Shown here one piece after another: positions 44,056 through 52,253 of a stretch of 64,000 nucleotides of DNA. Source of the stretch: Tissierellia bacterium (GTDB lineage: Bacteria; Bacillota; Clostridia; Peptostreptococcales; Acidaminobacteraceae); contig DUPT01000021.1 of NCBI GenBank assembly GCA_012838225.1, positions 1 to 64,000 of the forward strand, written 5' to 3'. Below the pieces are notes generated by a model, which did not search any database, was not told the DNA's origin, and saw only the letters and a program-made list of their open reading frames with translations. The position numbers were made by a program, and so were the translations under genes. Every line of letters begins with the position of its first letter. Within the stretch, counting starts at the first letter, position 1.

Positions 44056-46779
44056 TCACTTACCGGTCAGCGTTTTTTTGGCGCTGTGGACGGCTCGCTT
44101 GAGCTTGGTCTTGACGGCATTTCTAATGACGATCGGCTTGAGGTCCTCGATATAGACGCCCTCGACATCCGATACCTTCTCCAAGCCGATGGCGTCGAAT
44201 TTACACCGGACGGTACATTGACCGCAGCCGACGCATTGATATTCGTCGACATAGACCCGGCCGCAGCTCAGGCAGCGATCGGCCTCGAGTACGATCTGTT
44301 CGGGGGTAAAGCTTCGTCTCATGTCGCGGAAGGACTTGCGGGCGGCATCATCGAGCGGATCGATCTGTTGTCTGGGTTTTAAGTCGAAGCCCTGATAGTC
44401 GACATTTTGCTTATCGAAGGCCTGATAGTCTCGCTTGAGTCGACCCAAGAGAAGGCTTTGACCGGGCTGGACAAAGCGGTGGATCGAGATGGCGCCTTCT
44501 TTACCGGCGGCGATCGCATCAATGGCAAACTTGGGCCCGGTGTAGGCATCTCCGCCGACGAAGACGTCCGAAATGGCGGTCTGATAGGTGGTCGGATCGG
44601 CCTTTAGGGTCCGGCCCGGCATATACTCGGCGGCGGTGCCGGCGAGGAGATTGCCCCATTCGATCGATTGGCCGATCGATACCAGGACGTGGTCGGCTTC
44701 GAGGAAGTAGGTGGCGGCTTCATCGTATTCAGGCGAGAAGCGACCGTGGTCATCGAACACCCTCAGGCACTGCTTGAATTCGACGCCGGTGACCTGTCCG
44801 TCCTTTTGGAGGATGCGTTTGGGTCCCCAGCCGTTTTTGATCGTGATACCTTCGTGCTGAGCTTCAGCGATCTCTTCGGGCAGAGCCGGCATTTGGGCTT
44901 CGCTTTCGAGGCACACCATCGTCACCTCCTCGGCGCCGGCTCGGATAGCCGTTCGGGCGACGTCGATCGCGACATTGCCGCCGCCGATCACGATCGTTTT
45001 ACCGCTTAGGCTTTTTTCTTCTGTCAGATTGATGCGGCGCAGAAAATCGACGCCACTTATGACGCCCCGGGCGTCCTCGCCCTCGACGCCGAGCTTTCGG
45101 CCGCCCTGAGCACCGATGGCGATGTAGAAGGCCTGATAGCCTTGGGCTCTCAGCTCATCGAGTGTGATAGCCTGACCGACCTCGACGCCGGTCTTGAACT
45201 GAACGCCGAGTTCTCGCAGGACGTCGATCTCTGATTCGATGACATCGTTTTCTAACCGGAAATTGGGGATGCCCCAGGTCAGCATGCCGCCCAGCGCCGA
45301 TTCCTTTTCAAACACCGTGACCGAGTAATTATCGATCGCCAGATAGTAGGCACAGGCCAGACCGGCCGGGCCGGAGCCGATGACAGCGATTTTTTTGTCG
45401 GAATAATCATGTCGCTTTTGGGGGACAAAGCGGTGCTCACTGGTCATATCCTGTTCGGCAATAAACTTCTTGATCTCATCGATCGCGACCGAGTCATCGA
45501 GGCTGTTACGGGTGCATTCGTTCTCACAGTAGCGCGGACAGATATGGCCGCAGACGGCCGGGAAGGGGTTTTCCTTCTTGATCAGCTCGAGTGCTTCACG
45601 GTATTTTCCCTCAGAGGCGAGCTTGATATAGCCCTGGATGCCGATATGGGCCGGACATTCCGACTTACAGGGACTGGTACCGCCCTCCATGATGACTTGG
45701 CGATTGGTCCGATAATCGGGATTCCAGCGCTCGAGCCCACACGAGGCATTGTCCGGCCGATCGATATGCGGATCGACCTGAGGCAGCGGTGTTTTGGAGG
45801 CGACCTTTTGACCGAGGCGAAGGGCATTGACCGGGCAGTTCTCCACACACTCGCCGCAGGCGACGCATTTGTCGGGATCGATCCGGGCGACATAGTTCGA
45901 TCGGATAAAGTCCGGGTTCTGGAACATATTGGCGTTACGCATCGCCAGACAGCCACAGCCGCAGCAGTTACAAATGGCATGGGTCTTGCCTGAACCATCG
46001 AGGTTTGGGATCTCGTGCATCAGTCCGTTTTCCTCGGCCTGGCGCAGGATGGCCTTGGCTTCTTCGCGGGTGATTTGACGACCGCGACCGGTCGCTATGT
46101 AGATCTCGGCGCCGTGACCCATCTGGATACACATATCTTCTTTGAGGTGACCGCAGCCTTCGCCCATCGATTCACGGACCGTGCGGCAGGAGCAATTGGA
46201 GACGGAGAAGATCTCATTTTCGTCCAGATAGTGTGACAGTTCCTCATACGAGGCCCGGCGTGAATTGGAGTCGATGGCGCTCTCGATCGGGATGACGCGC
46301 ATCGGGGCCATCCCCATTGGGATCATGCCGGGGGCGATCAGACCCTTCTTCTTGCCATAGGCATCAAAGGCATAGGCGATCTCGGGATACTTCAGGGCAT
46401 CGGGGTGGTTCATAAACATTTCCATATGACCCGGCACCCAGACCTCGAGCCAGTACTCCTTGACGCCATCAACGGTTTCAAAGCTGCAACCGCCGGCATA
46501 GCATAGCTCGTCGATCAGCGGTTGGACCTGCTCGACCGGCTGGCCCAATGTCTCAGCGATCTGCTCGATGGTTTGTCGTTTTTTGAATTTGACGGCCATG
46601 CCGACCTCGGCCATCTCGTCTGTGACGAGGTGCTCCATGACAAAGTACTCCGGGTCATGATAGGTCAGGGCACCCTTTGAGCCGGGCTTGGTCCGATTGA
46701 TATGATTGGCAAAGGCCAAAAGGGTCGGACTCTTCCTGGTGGGGGTATAGGGGGCGGCATACGGGATGTGATCAGACAT
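44056..46779 (-). CDS. Multi-[4Fe-4S] FAD-dependent NAD(P) oxidoreductase (GltD/NfnB-like core)
   Basis: 907 residues with a modular build. Residues 1-280 form a cysteine-bearing module of its own (NCSCR at 195-199; CNCCGCGC at 270-277). A ferredoxin site C305-C308-C311-C315 follows, then a GltD-type Fer4 helical domain (CKSECPAH at 371, CGHICPRYC at 410), FAD loop GSGPAGLA at 468-475, NAD(P) loop GGGNVAIDVA at 599-608, and C-terminal cysteines (CLSCG 836-840, CVGCGQC 849-855). It should move electrons between NAD(P)H and a ferredoxin or partner. GGAGGA precedes the ATG. Operon with hypA and hypB. True substrate unknown. Confidence 0.85.
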   Translation of the reverse strand: MSDHIPYAAPYTPTRKSPTLLAFANHINRTKPGSKGALTYHDPEYFVMEHLVTDEMAEVGMAVKFKKRQTIEQIAETLGQPVEQVQPLIDELCYAGGCSFETVDGVKEYWLEVWVPGHMEMFMNHPDALKYPEIAYAFDAYGKKKGLIAPGMIPMGMAPMRVIPIESAIDSNSRRASYEELSHYLDENEIFSVSNCSCRTVRESMGEGCGHLKEDMCIQMGHGAEIYIATGRGRQITREEAKAILRQAEENGLMHEIPNLDGSGKTHAICNCCGCGCLAMRNANMFQNPDFIRSNYVARIDPDKCVACGECVENCPVNALRLGQKVASKTPLPQVDPHIDRPDNASCGLERWNPDYRTNRQVIMEGGTSPCKSECPAHIGIQGYIKLASEGKYREALELIKKENPFPAVCGHICPRYCENECTRNSLDDSVAIDEIKKFIAEQDMTSEHRFVPQKRHDYSDKKIAVIGSGPAGLACAYYLAIDNYSVTVFEKESALGGMLTWGIPNFRLENDVIESEIDVLRELGVQFKTGVEVGQAITLDELRAQGYQAFYIAIGAQGGRKLGVEGEDARGVISGVDFLRRINLTEEKSLSGKTIVIGGGNVAIDVARTAIRAGAEEVTMVCLESEAQMPALPEEIAEAQHEGITIKNGWGPKRILQKDGQVTGVEFKQCLRVFDDHGRFSPEYDEAATYFLEADHVLVSIGQSIEWGNLLAGTAAEYMPGRTLKADPTTYQTAISDVFVGGDAYTGPKFAIDAIAAGKEGAISIHRFVQPGQSLLLGRLKRDYQAFDKQNVDYQGFDLKPRQQIDPLDDAARKSFRDMRRSFTPEQIVLEADRCLSCGRVYVDEYQCVGCGQCTVRCKFDAIGLEKVSDVEGVYIEDLKPIVIRNAVKTKLKRAVHSAKKTLTGK

Positions 46780-46838
46780 GATTCCTCCTTCAACATGTGG
46801 TTGCTTTTATGGTAACGAATAGTCTCTCCGGTGACATT

Positions 46839-46860
46839 AGACAATGACGGTCCGATGTCT
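46839..46860. promoter_or_regulatory. Imperfect palindrome upstream of the oxidoreductase-hypAB operon
   Basis: 22 bases beginning AGACAA and ending TGTCT, the same ends and spacing as the inner 22 bases of the perfect palindrome at 47899-47922; the middle differs. Its minus-strand end TTGTCT can serve as a -35 with TATTCG 17 bases on. A second target of the nearby TetR regulator is possible but weakly supported. Confidence 0.35.
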
Positions 46861-46863
46861 AGA

Positions 46864-47838
46864 TTATTCGGCCAGGGCTTTGATGCGGCGATAGGCTGCC
46901 AGGTCGGTGTAGAGCTCCTGGGTATAGGGGTTTCGTTTGGTCTTAACGATCCGGTAGATCATATAGCCGAAGACGGCCGCATTGGTCAGCAGCGCCAGCA
47001 GTGACACCCCGAAATAGATCGTCGGCCGGTAGGTCGAAAAGACGGCGTATTTTCCGACATCCTGAAAATGAGGGAAGGTCTGAGCAAACATACACCAGAT
47101 GGCCAGGGTGTGGGCTCGGTGCTGCAGCCAAGCGCCGCGACCGAGGCTGAAGGCACACAGGGTAGGTGCCAGCAAAAGGGCCAGTCCGCAGTACCAGGCA
47201 TGGCCCGGCAGGGCATTGTAGGTATAGGCAAAATTCCACAGATCATAGGCGATGATCCAAAACCACAGCATATCGGGCCAGAGCATATCGCGGCTGGCAT
47301 CGGTTGCGGTGACTCTACGGATGACAATGCCAAAGGCACCGGTGATGGTCAGGATGTTCAGGATCCCGGCTAAGCCATTCAGATAATTCCAAGTGCCGCT
47401 CATCAGGATCTGGCCTTCAAACAATTCCTTGTTTAGGCCCATCAGACCGATCTGAACGTCTCGAGCAACGGCTTCGGCAATATTGATGGCCAGGATCAGC
47501 GGCGGAAAGATCAGGACCCATTTCTGATCCGACAGTCGCCAGATGATCCGGCCTGAGCTGTCGCGTCGTTGCCAGTGCCTGATCAGCCAGAAGCCGATAC
47601 AGCCGGCCAGGGCCGAATAGACCTTGGCGATATGGAACCAGTCGGTATAGGTCTTGTCTTTAAGGAGCGTAAACCACAGCAGACTGAGGCCGGCCGGCAG
47701 GACGATAAAGCTGATCACTGCGCCCGCTTTGGACCGGCGAGAAAACTCATTGAACAGGAACAGGGCGACCAGTATCAGCAGCCACATCCCCCAAGCGGAG
47801 ACCGGGGTGGCTCCGGCCTCGTGGTTAAAGGTAAACAT
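46864..47838 (-). CDS. DUF5692-family membrane protein
   Basis: 324 residues, about nine or ten membrane helices; ends in a short basic/polar tail (KTKRNPYTQELYTDLAAYRRIKALAE). It matches the DUF5692 family as I know it, conserved membrane proteins of unknown function. The segment WFWIIAYDLWNFAYTYNALPGHAWYCG, rich in Trp, Tyr and Asn, may line a ligand site. ATG at 47836-47838 has GGGAGG six bases upstream; 10 extra N-terminal codons are unlikely. It lies downstream of a TetR gene, with a perfect palindrome between them. Confidence 0.75.
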   Translation of the reverse strand: MFTFNHEAGATPVSAWGMWLLILVALFLFNEFSRRSKAGAVISFIVLPAGLSLLWFTLLKDKTYTDWFHIAKVYSALAGCIGFWLIRHWQRRDSSGRIIWRLSDQKWVLIFPPLILAINIAEAVARDVQIGLMGLNKELFEGQILMSGTWNYLNGLAGILNILTITGAFGIVIRRVTATDASRDMLWPDMLWFWIIAYDLWNFAYTYNALPGHAWYCGLALLLAPTLCAFSLGRGAWLQHRAHTLAIWCMFAQTFPHFQDVGKYAVFSTYRPTIYFGVSLLALLTNAAVFGYMIYRIVKTKRNPYTQELYTDLAAYRRIKALAE

Positions 47839-47898
47839 AAAAAACCTCCCAGAAATAGTTTCGCTCACTATTGTAGGAGGTCGAGTCGCAGAAAACGA

Positions 47899-47922
47899 TA
47901 GACAAACCGGCCGGTTTGTCTA
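47899..47922. promoter_or_regulatory. Perfect 24-base palindrome between tetR-like gene and DUF5692 gene
   Basis: Half-site TAGACAAACCGG followed by its exact reverse complement. Size and symmetry fit a TetR-family operator; it lies 30 bases after the tetR-like stop and 60 bases before the DUF5692 start. It could also fold as a terminator stem (8 base pairs, loop GGCC), but the following T runs are short. Confidence 0.65.
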
Positions 47923-47951
47923 ATTCTTTTATCGGGGATATCCCGTATGAT

Positions 47952-48506
47952 CTAGGTGGCGAAGCGCTGGAGCACCATACAGATGGTGCCGTCGACCATC
48001 TTCTCGAATTTATCGAGCAATTGGTCGGGCTTTAGCCTTCGGCCGGTCCGGGTCCACTCGGTCATGACACCGTTAAAGACGATCCGGTAGTAGTCGATGA
48101 CAAAGGCCTTGTCTTCGGGTGAGATGTGATAGCCGCCGGCAGCGATGCATTCGTCGAGCACTCCCTGAAGAAGAGAATTTGATACCGCGGTAAAATAGCG
48201 GTTGGCCTCGTCCCAGTAGCTGGAGGAATAGATATTCATGAAAATATCATGATTGTCATTGATAAAGGTGGTCGTGGTCAAAAAGCCGTGCTTCCAGGTG
48301 TCAAACGCTCGACCTCGCGACACTTCATCATAGATCTCCAAAAAGATCATGTCTTTAAGCAGCTCCATGATATTTTGATAGTGGTAGTAGAAGGTTTGGC
48401 GATTGACATTGGCCCGCTCGCAGATCTGGATCACGGTGATCTGATCGAGCGATTGCTGCTCGAGGAGTGAACGAAAGGCAGCTTGGATAGATTGTTTGGC
48501 GTTCAT
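47952..48506 (-). CDS. TetR/AcrR-family regulator
   Basis: 184 residues. N-terminal TetR helix-turn-helix: SIQAAFRSLLEQQSLDQITVIQICERANVNRQTFYYHYQNIMELL. The C-terminal part resembles the DhaS-like group. Ligand unknown. ATG at 48504-48506 with AGGGGG upstream; the ORF is open 22 codons further without support. A sigma-A promoter lies upstream. It probably controls the DUF5692 gene through the palindrome downstream, and perhaps itself. Confidence 0.88.
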   Translation of the reverse strand: MNAKQSIQAAFRSLLEQQSLDQITVIQICERANVNRQTFYYHYQNIMELLKDMIFLEIYDEVSRGRAFDTWKHGFLTTTTFINDNHDIFMNIYSSSYWDEANRYFTAVSNSLLQGVLDECIAAGGYHISPEDKAFVIDYYRIVFNGVMTEWTRTGRRLKPDQLLDKFEKMVDGTICMVLQRFAT

Positions 48507-48542
48507 GATGCCCCCTGGACCGAGTGAAGGTGAAGTCTCTTC

Positions 48543-48571
48543 CATTATAACGAAAAAACCAAAAGGTACCA
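48543..48571 (-). promoter_or_regulatory. Promoter of the TetR-family gene
   Basis: Minus-strand TTGGTA, 17-base spacer, TATAAT, about 37 bases before the start codon. It lies in the short gap to the divergent FmdE-like gene. Confidence 0.6.
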
Positions 48572-48589
48572 AACGAAGGAGGACAAGTT

Positions 48590-49120
48590 ATGACACAGGA
48601 TATCTGGCAAAGGGCTGTGGCCTTTCATGGCCATGAATGCCCGGGCCTGGCGATCGGGGTGGCTGCCATCGAGGCGGCGAAGGAGATCCTGGGCGATATT
48701 TTTGGAGCCGAGCACGATGAGACGGTGGTCTGCATCAGTGAAAACGATGCCTGTGGTGTCGATGCCATTCAGTGTCTGGGCGGGTGCACGCTCGGTAAGG
48801 GCAATCTCATCCTGATCCCCCGAGGCAAGATGGCCTTTAGCTTCTTTCACCGCGAATCCGGACGAAGCCTAAGGCTGGTCTTAAAGTCTGATGCACTGGC
48901 GGCCTATGATACCAGACAGGAAAAGCAAACAGCCTTATTGATGGAGGATTGGCGACACTTTTTTACTATCACGCCGCCGCGGCATGAGCTGCCTAAAAAG
49001 GCCGAGATCTACCCGTCAAAGCGCTGTGAGAGATGTCTGGAAGCGACGGCCACGCCCTGGCTTAGCCTTCACCGGGGACAATGGATCTGTCGGGACTGTG
49101 AACATGAAGACCGCGACTGA
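48590..49120 (+). CDS. FmdE-family protein with C-terminal zinc ribbon
   Basis: 176 residues. N-terminal FmdE domain: FHGHECPGLAIGVAA, then CGVDAIQCLGGCTLGKGNL and GKMAFSFF, conserved His and Cys of the family (named for formylmethanofuran dehydrogenase subunit E). C-terminal CERC and CRDC pairs form a zinc ribbon. Bacterial members lie next to molybdenum, tungsten or other metal genes; the true role is unknown. AAGGAGGACAAGTT precedes the ATG. It overlaps the following ABC permease gene by 17 bases, so it belongs to the metal-chelate import operon. Confidence 0.85.
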   Translation: MTQDIWQRAVAFHGHECPGLAIGVAAIEAAKEILGDIFGAEHDETVVCISENDACGVDAIQCLGGCTLGKGNLILIPRGKMAFSFFHRESGRSLRLVLKSDALAAYDTRQEKQTALLMEDWRHFFTITPPRHELPKKAEIYPSKRCERCLEATATPWLSLHRGQWICRDCEHEDRD

Positions 49121-50180
49121 ACCCGATAGCCTGATCGATTATGCCCTTCTCAGGCGAAAAAAGCAGCGACTGATCCGGTGGCTTTTCCTGGGCTGTCTCG
49201 GAGCGGTGCTGCTATCGATCCTACTGGGGGCCTCGAGTCGGAGCCTAAAGGAGATCGGGATGGCTCTTCTGATGAGAGGCGATGCCACGACCCGGCTGCT
49301 ACTCTGGCAGATCAGGCTGCCGAGGATCACCGGGGCGCTCATTGCCGGTGCCGGTTTGGCTCTGTCAGGCTGTGTGATGCAAAATATACTGAATAATCCG
49401 TTGGCGTCGCCCTCGACGCTCGGTGTATCGAGTGGGGCGGCCTTTGGAGCCAATCTGGCCATCATTTTGTTTCGAGCCGGTGATGTCTCGGCGATCGGCC
49501 GAGGCTGGCTGCTCGACCAGCCGTATCTGATCAGTCTGTCGGCTTTTGTGGTATCGCTTAGTGCGTCGGTCATCGTCTTGGCTTTGGCCAGGCTTCGCCG
49601 GTTTTCGCCGGAAGCGATCCTGCTGGCCGGGGTGGCTCTTAGTTCGATCTTTTCTGCCGGTACGGCCATCCTGCAGTACTTTGCCAGTGATACGCAACTC
49701 AGTGCAGCCGTGTTTTGGTCGTTTGGTGATCTGGGGCGGATCAATTGGCACGAGATCGGGTGGCTGACACCGGCCGTTTTGATCGCCGGCTGTTTGTTCA
49801 GCCGTCACAGCTGGGACTATAATGCCTTGGCGATCGGTGAGGCCGGAGCGCTGAGTCTGGGCGTTCAGCCAAAGAAGCTTCGTCTGGTGAGTATGCTTGG
49901 TGCGGCCGCCTTGACGTCACTGTGTGTCTCATTTATCGGTTTGATCGGGTTTGTCGGCTTGATCGCTCCGCAGGCGATGCGGCGGCTGATCGGCGGGGAT
50001 CACCGCTACCTGATCCCGGCCAGTGCCTTGGCCGGAGCGATCGTTTTGCTGTTGGCAGATACCTTGGCCCGGACGGTGCTATCGCCGATCGTCCTACCGG
50101 TCGGGGCCATCACCGCCCTACTCGGCGGGCCGATGTTTCTCTATCTGCTGATGGCTCGGAGGAGGCAAAACGGATGTTAA
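49104..50180 (+). CDS. FecCD-type ABC transporter permease
   Basis: 358 residues, about ten membrane helices. FecCD signatures: LRLPRITGALIAGAGLALSGCVMQNILNNPLASPSTLGVSSGA-like region, FWSFGDLGR, and GFVGLIAPQAMRRLIGGDHRYLIPASALAGA. Transports iron-siderophore, heme, cobalamin or another metal chelate with the neighbouring ATPase and lipoprotein. The ATG at 49104 lies inside the end of the FmdE gene; the ORF is open further upstream but reads as out-of-frame FmdE. Confidence 0.92.
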   Translation: MKTATEPDSLIDYALLRRKKQRLIRWLFLGCLGAVLLSILLGASSRSLKEIGMALLMRGDATTRLLLWQIRLPRITGALIAGAGLALSGCVMQNILNNPLASPSTLGVSSGAAFGANLAIILFRAGDVSAIGRGWLLDQPYLISLSAFVVSLSASVIVLALARLRRFSPEAILLAGVALSSIFSAGTAILQYFASDTQLSAAVFWSFGDLGRINWHEIGWLTPAVLIAGCLFSRHSWDYNALAIGEAGALSLGVQPKKLRLVSMLGAAALTSLCVSFIGLIGFVGLIAPQAMRRLIGGDHRYLIPASALAGAIVLLLADTLARTVLSPIVLPVGAITALLGGPMFLYLLMARRRQNGC

Positions 50181-50920
50181 CGGTCGAACAGCTGAGCTTT
50201 AGCTACGGCTCACAGAGGGTGCTTCAAGATGTTTCTTTTAAGGTAGCGGCCGGCCGCTGTCTGGCGGTACTGGGTAAAAACGGCGTCGGCAAGAGCACGC
50301 TTCTAAAAAGTCTGCTGGGGGTGCTAAAGCCCGAAGGTGACATTCGGTGGCACGATCAGTCGCTGATCGGGGCGAAACCGAGACAGACCGCGCAGTGGCT
50401 GGCCTATGTGCCTCAGCAGGTGACGTTTGGTCAGGGAAGTGTCTTTGAGGCGGTGCTTCTGGGTCGAAAGCCGTTTATGGACCGGCAGCCGTCCCGGGCG
50501 GATCTCAGTCTTGTCGCTCAGATCATCCGGAGTCTAGGCCTTTCGGAGCTGGCGCTGCGACCGGTCGAAGCACTTAGCGGCGGAGAGAGACAAAAGGTCG
50601 CCTTGGCCAGGGCCTTGGCTCAGGAGCCGTCGGTTCTTCTGCTGGATGAACCGACCAGCAGTCTGGATATGAAAAATCAGTTGGACTGGGTCAAGCTGAT
50701 GCGGCGAGTCATCACCGAGCATCATCTGTGTGCGATCGTCACGATGCACGACATCAATCTGGCGACCCGGTTGGCCGATGAGTACCTGCTCCTAAAAGAT
50801 GGCCGAGTCCATGCCATAGGCGATGAGACGGTCCTAAAGCCGGAGCATATCTCGGCGGTCTATGGCGTATCGAGCGCCTGCCATAGGATCGATGGCCGCT
50901 TGGTCGTCTTGGCAAGGTAG
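50174..50920 (+). CDS. ABC transporter ATP-binding protein (FepC/BtuD type)
   Basis: 248 residues. Walker A GKNGVGKSTLLK, Q-loop VPQQVTF, signature LSGGERQKVALARAL, Walker B LLLDEPTSSLD and switch His in TMHDINLA. Energises the FecCD-type importer. ATG at 50174 overlaps the permease stop by 7 bases, with GGAGGAGG upstream. Seven bases ahead of the substrate-binding gene. Confidence 0.94.
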   Translation: MLTVEQLSFSYGSQRVLQDVSFKVAAGRCLAVLGKNGVGKSTLLKSLLGVLKPEGDIRWHDQSLIGAKPRQTAQWLAYVPQQVTFGQGSVFEAVLLGRKPFMDRQPSRADLSLVAQIIRSLGLSELALRPVEALSGGERQKVALARALAQEPSVLLLDEPTSSLDMKNQLDWVKLMRRVITEHHLCAIVTMHDINLATRLADEYLLLKDGRVHAIGDETVLKPEHISAVYGVSSACHRIDGRLVVLAR

Positions 50921-50927
50921 GTGAAGT

Positions 50928-52019
50928 ATGAGTAAAAGATGGATGATCGGTTGGCTGATGCTTCTACTTTTGGCGGCTTGCTCCGGCCCGGTGGAGACCG
51001 GCCGGACGGTCCGGGATCTGATGGGGCGAGACGTCTTCGTACCGGAGGAGCCGACCCGCTTTGTCTGCATCGGTCCCGGGGCGCTTCGGCTGTATTCGTA
51101 TGTCGCGCCGGCTGAGCAATTGGTCGGGATCGAGGCGATCGAGCGAGCAGCCGAAGGCAGAGCCTATGTCCTGGCTAATCACGAGCTCTTCGATCAGCTG
51201 CCGATCATCGGTCCCGGCGGACCCGCTCAGGCGCCCGATCCCGAGCAGCTGATGGCGGTAGCACCCGAGGTCATCTTCACGACCTATGGGGCTGATGCCA
51301 AAGCGCTCGATAGCCTGCAGCAAAAGACCGGCATTCCGGTGGTCGGGCTAAGCTATGGCGATCATGCAGTGTATAATGCATCGATCGAGCGATCGATCCG
51401 GTTGATCGGACAGGTGAGCCATCAGTCGGAGCGGGCGGAGCAGGTGGCTGAGCGCATCAAGGCTTGGCTGGCTGAGCTGTCGTCTCGGACAAAAGACATT
51501 GCCGATAAGGACAAGCCCAAGGTCTATATCGGAGCCCAGTCGCATCAGGGCTCGCATGGCATCGAGAGCACGACCGGTCAAGAAAGTGTGCTGATGACAC
51601 TCCACGCCCAAAACGTAGTCGATGAGTCGGGGATCGATCGCCCGGTCCAATGGGACCGGGAGGCACTGTTACTGAGTGATCCCGATATCATCTTTCTCGA
51701 TGGCGGGGGACTCGGCAATGTCCTGAGTGATCTGTCGCGGCATCGGGCTTTCTATCAGAGTCTTCGAGCAGTCGCTGATGGGCAGACGCACCTGCTTCTA
51801 CCGACCAATCACTATGCCAAAAACATCGACGTCAGTCTGGCCAATGCCTTCTATATCGGTCACGTCCTCTATCCGGAACAATTTAGTGGGCGCGATCCGG
51901 CGGCTGTCTGTGATGAGATCTGCCACTTTCTGGTCGGAAAGCCCCTCTATCGTGAGATTGCGGATTATTCCTACGGCGGCTATCAGTCCTTTCATCTGCT
52001 CGATCCGGTCGAAGAATAG
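50928..52019 (+). CDS. ABC transporter substrate-binding lipoprotein (metal chelate)
   Basis: 363 residues. Lipoprotein signal MSKRWMIGWLMLLLLAACS with lipobox LAAC (Cys 18). Periplasmic-binding type III fold (BtuF/FepB): RTVRDLMGRDVFVPEEPTRFVCIG and IFTTYGADAKALDSLQQKTGIPVV. Ligand unknown; the FmdE neighbour suggests a metal anion or chelate rather than cobalamin, but B12 cannot be excluded, as the next operon needs it. Last gene of the operon. Confidence 0.9.
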   Translation: MSKRWMIGWLMLLLLAACSGPVETGRTVRDLMGRDVFVPEEPTRFVCIGPGALRLYSYVAPAEQLVGIEAIERAAEGRAYVLANHELFDQLPIIGPGGPAQAPDPEQLMAVAPEVIFTTYGADAKALDSLQQKTGIPVVGLSYGDHAVYNASIERSIRLIGQVSHQSERAEQVAERIKAWLAELSSRTKDIADKDKPKVYIGAQSHQGSHGIESTTGQESVLMTLHAQNVVDESGIDRPVQWDREALLLSDPDIIFLDGGGLGNVLSDLSRHRAFYQSLRAVADGQTHLLLPTNHYAKNIDVSLANAFYIGHVLYPEQFSGRDPAAVCDEICHFLVGKPLYREIADYSYGGYQSFHLLDPVEE

Positions 52020-52040
52020 CTTCGGCCGGCTCTTTTTTTT
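52008..52040 (+). terminator. Putative terminator of the fmdE-ABC operon
   Basis: Stem GTCGAAG / CTTCGGC across the stop codon, then CGGCTC and eight T. The T run is clear; the spacing from the stem is larger than usual. Confidence 0.55.
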
Positions 52041-52153
52041 AAGCGCAGGGAGAATGATTTTTCATCCGAAATTTTCCGATGCAAGTCAAGACGCGCTGTC
52101 TGAGCAAAAAGCGGCGGGGTAAGGGCTTGAAATCAGACCGTTAGCGAGGATGT

Positions 52154-52179
52154 CTGCAAGTTTACTTGCAGAAACTTGC
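52154..52179 (+). promoter_or_regulatory. Overlapping inverted repeats upstream of the mutase operon
   Basis: Three copies of a GCAAG/CTTGC unit form two exclusive pairings: CTGCAAG (52154-52160) with CTTGCAG (52165-52171), or GCAAGTTT (52156-52163) with AAACTTGC (52172-52179). They sit next to the likely promoter. Operator or RNA switch is inference. Confidence 0.45.
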
Positions 52180-52208
52180 GGGGAAAACTACCTATATGTA
52201 TGTTAGAA
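52175..52208 (+). promoter_or_regulatory. Likely promoter of the methylmalonyl-CoA mutase operon
   Basis: Two overlapping candidates: TTGCGG, 17 bases, TATGTT; or an extended -10 TGTTAGAAT about 50 bases before the start codon. The choice cannot be made by eye. Confidence 0.5.
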
Positions 52209-52253
52209 TAGTCTTGATTACTTAACCATAAAGTAGCTGTCTAAGGAGGCCCC

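Noticed and set aside
47899-47922. 24-base palindrome as a simple terminator of the TetR gene
   Set aside because: T runs on both sides are short (TATCGTTTTC, TAATTCTTTT) and the symmetry runs through the centre without a free loop; operator is preferred but termination is not excluded.
48984-49103. N-terminal extension of the FecCD permease
   Set aside because: The 40 extra residues are out-of-frame FmdE sequence without membrane or signal features.
52041-52253. Cobalamin riboswitch ahead of the mutase genes
   Set aside because: No B12-box-like core (GCCACTG) was found; only short inverted repeats are present.
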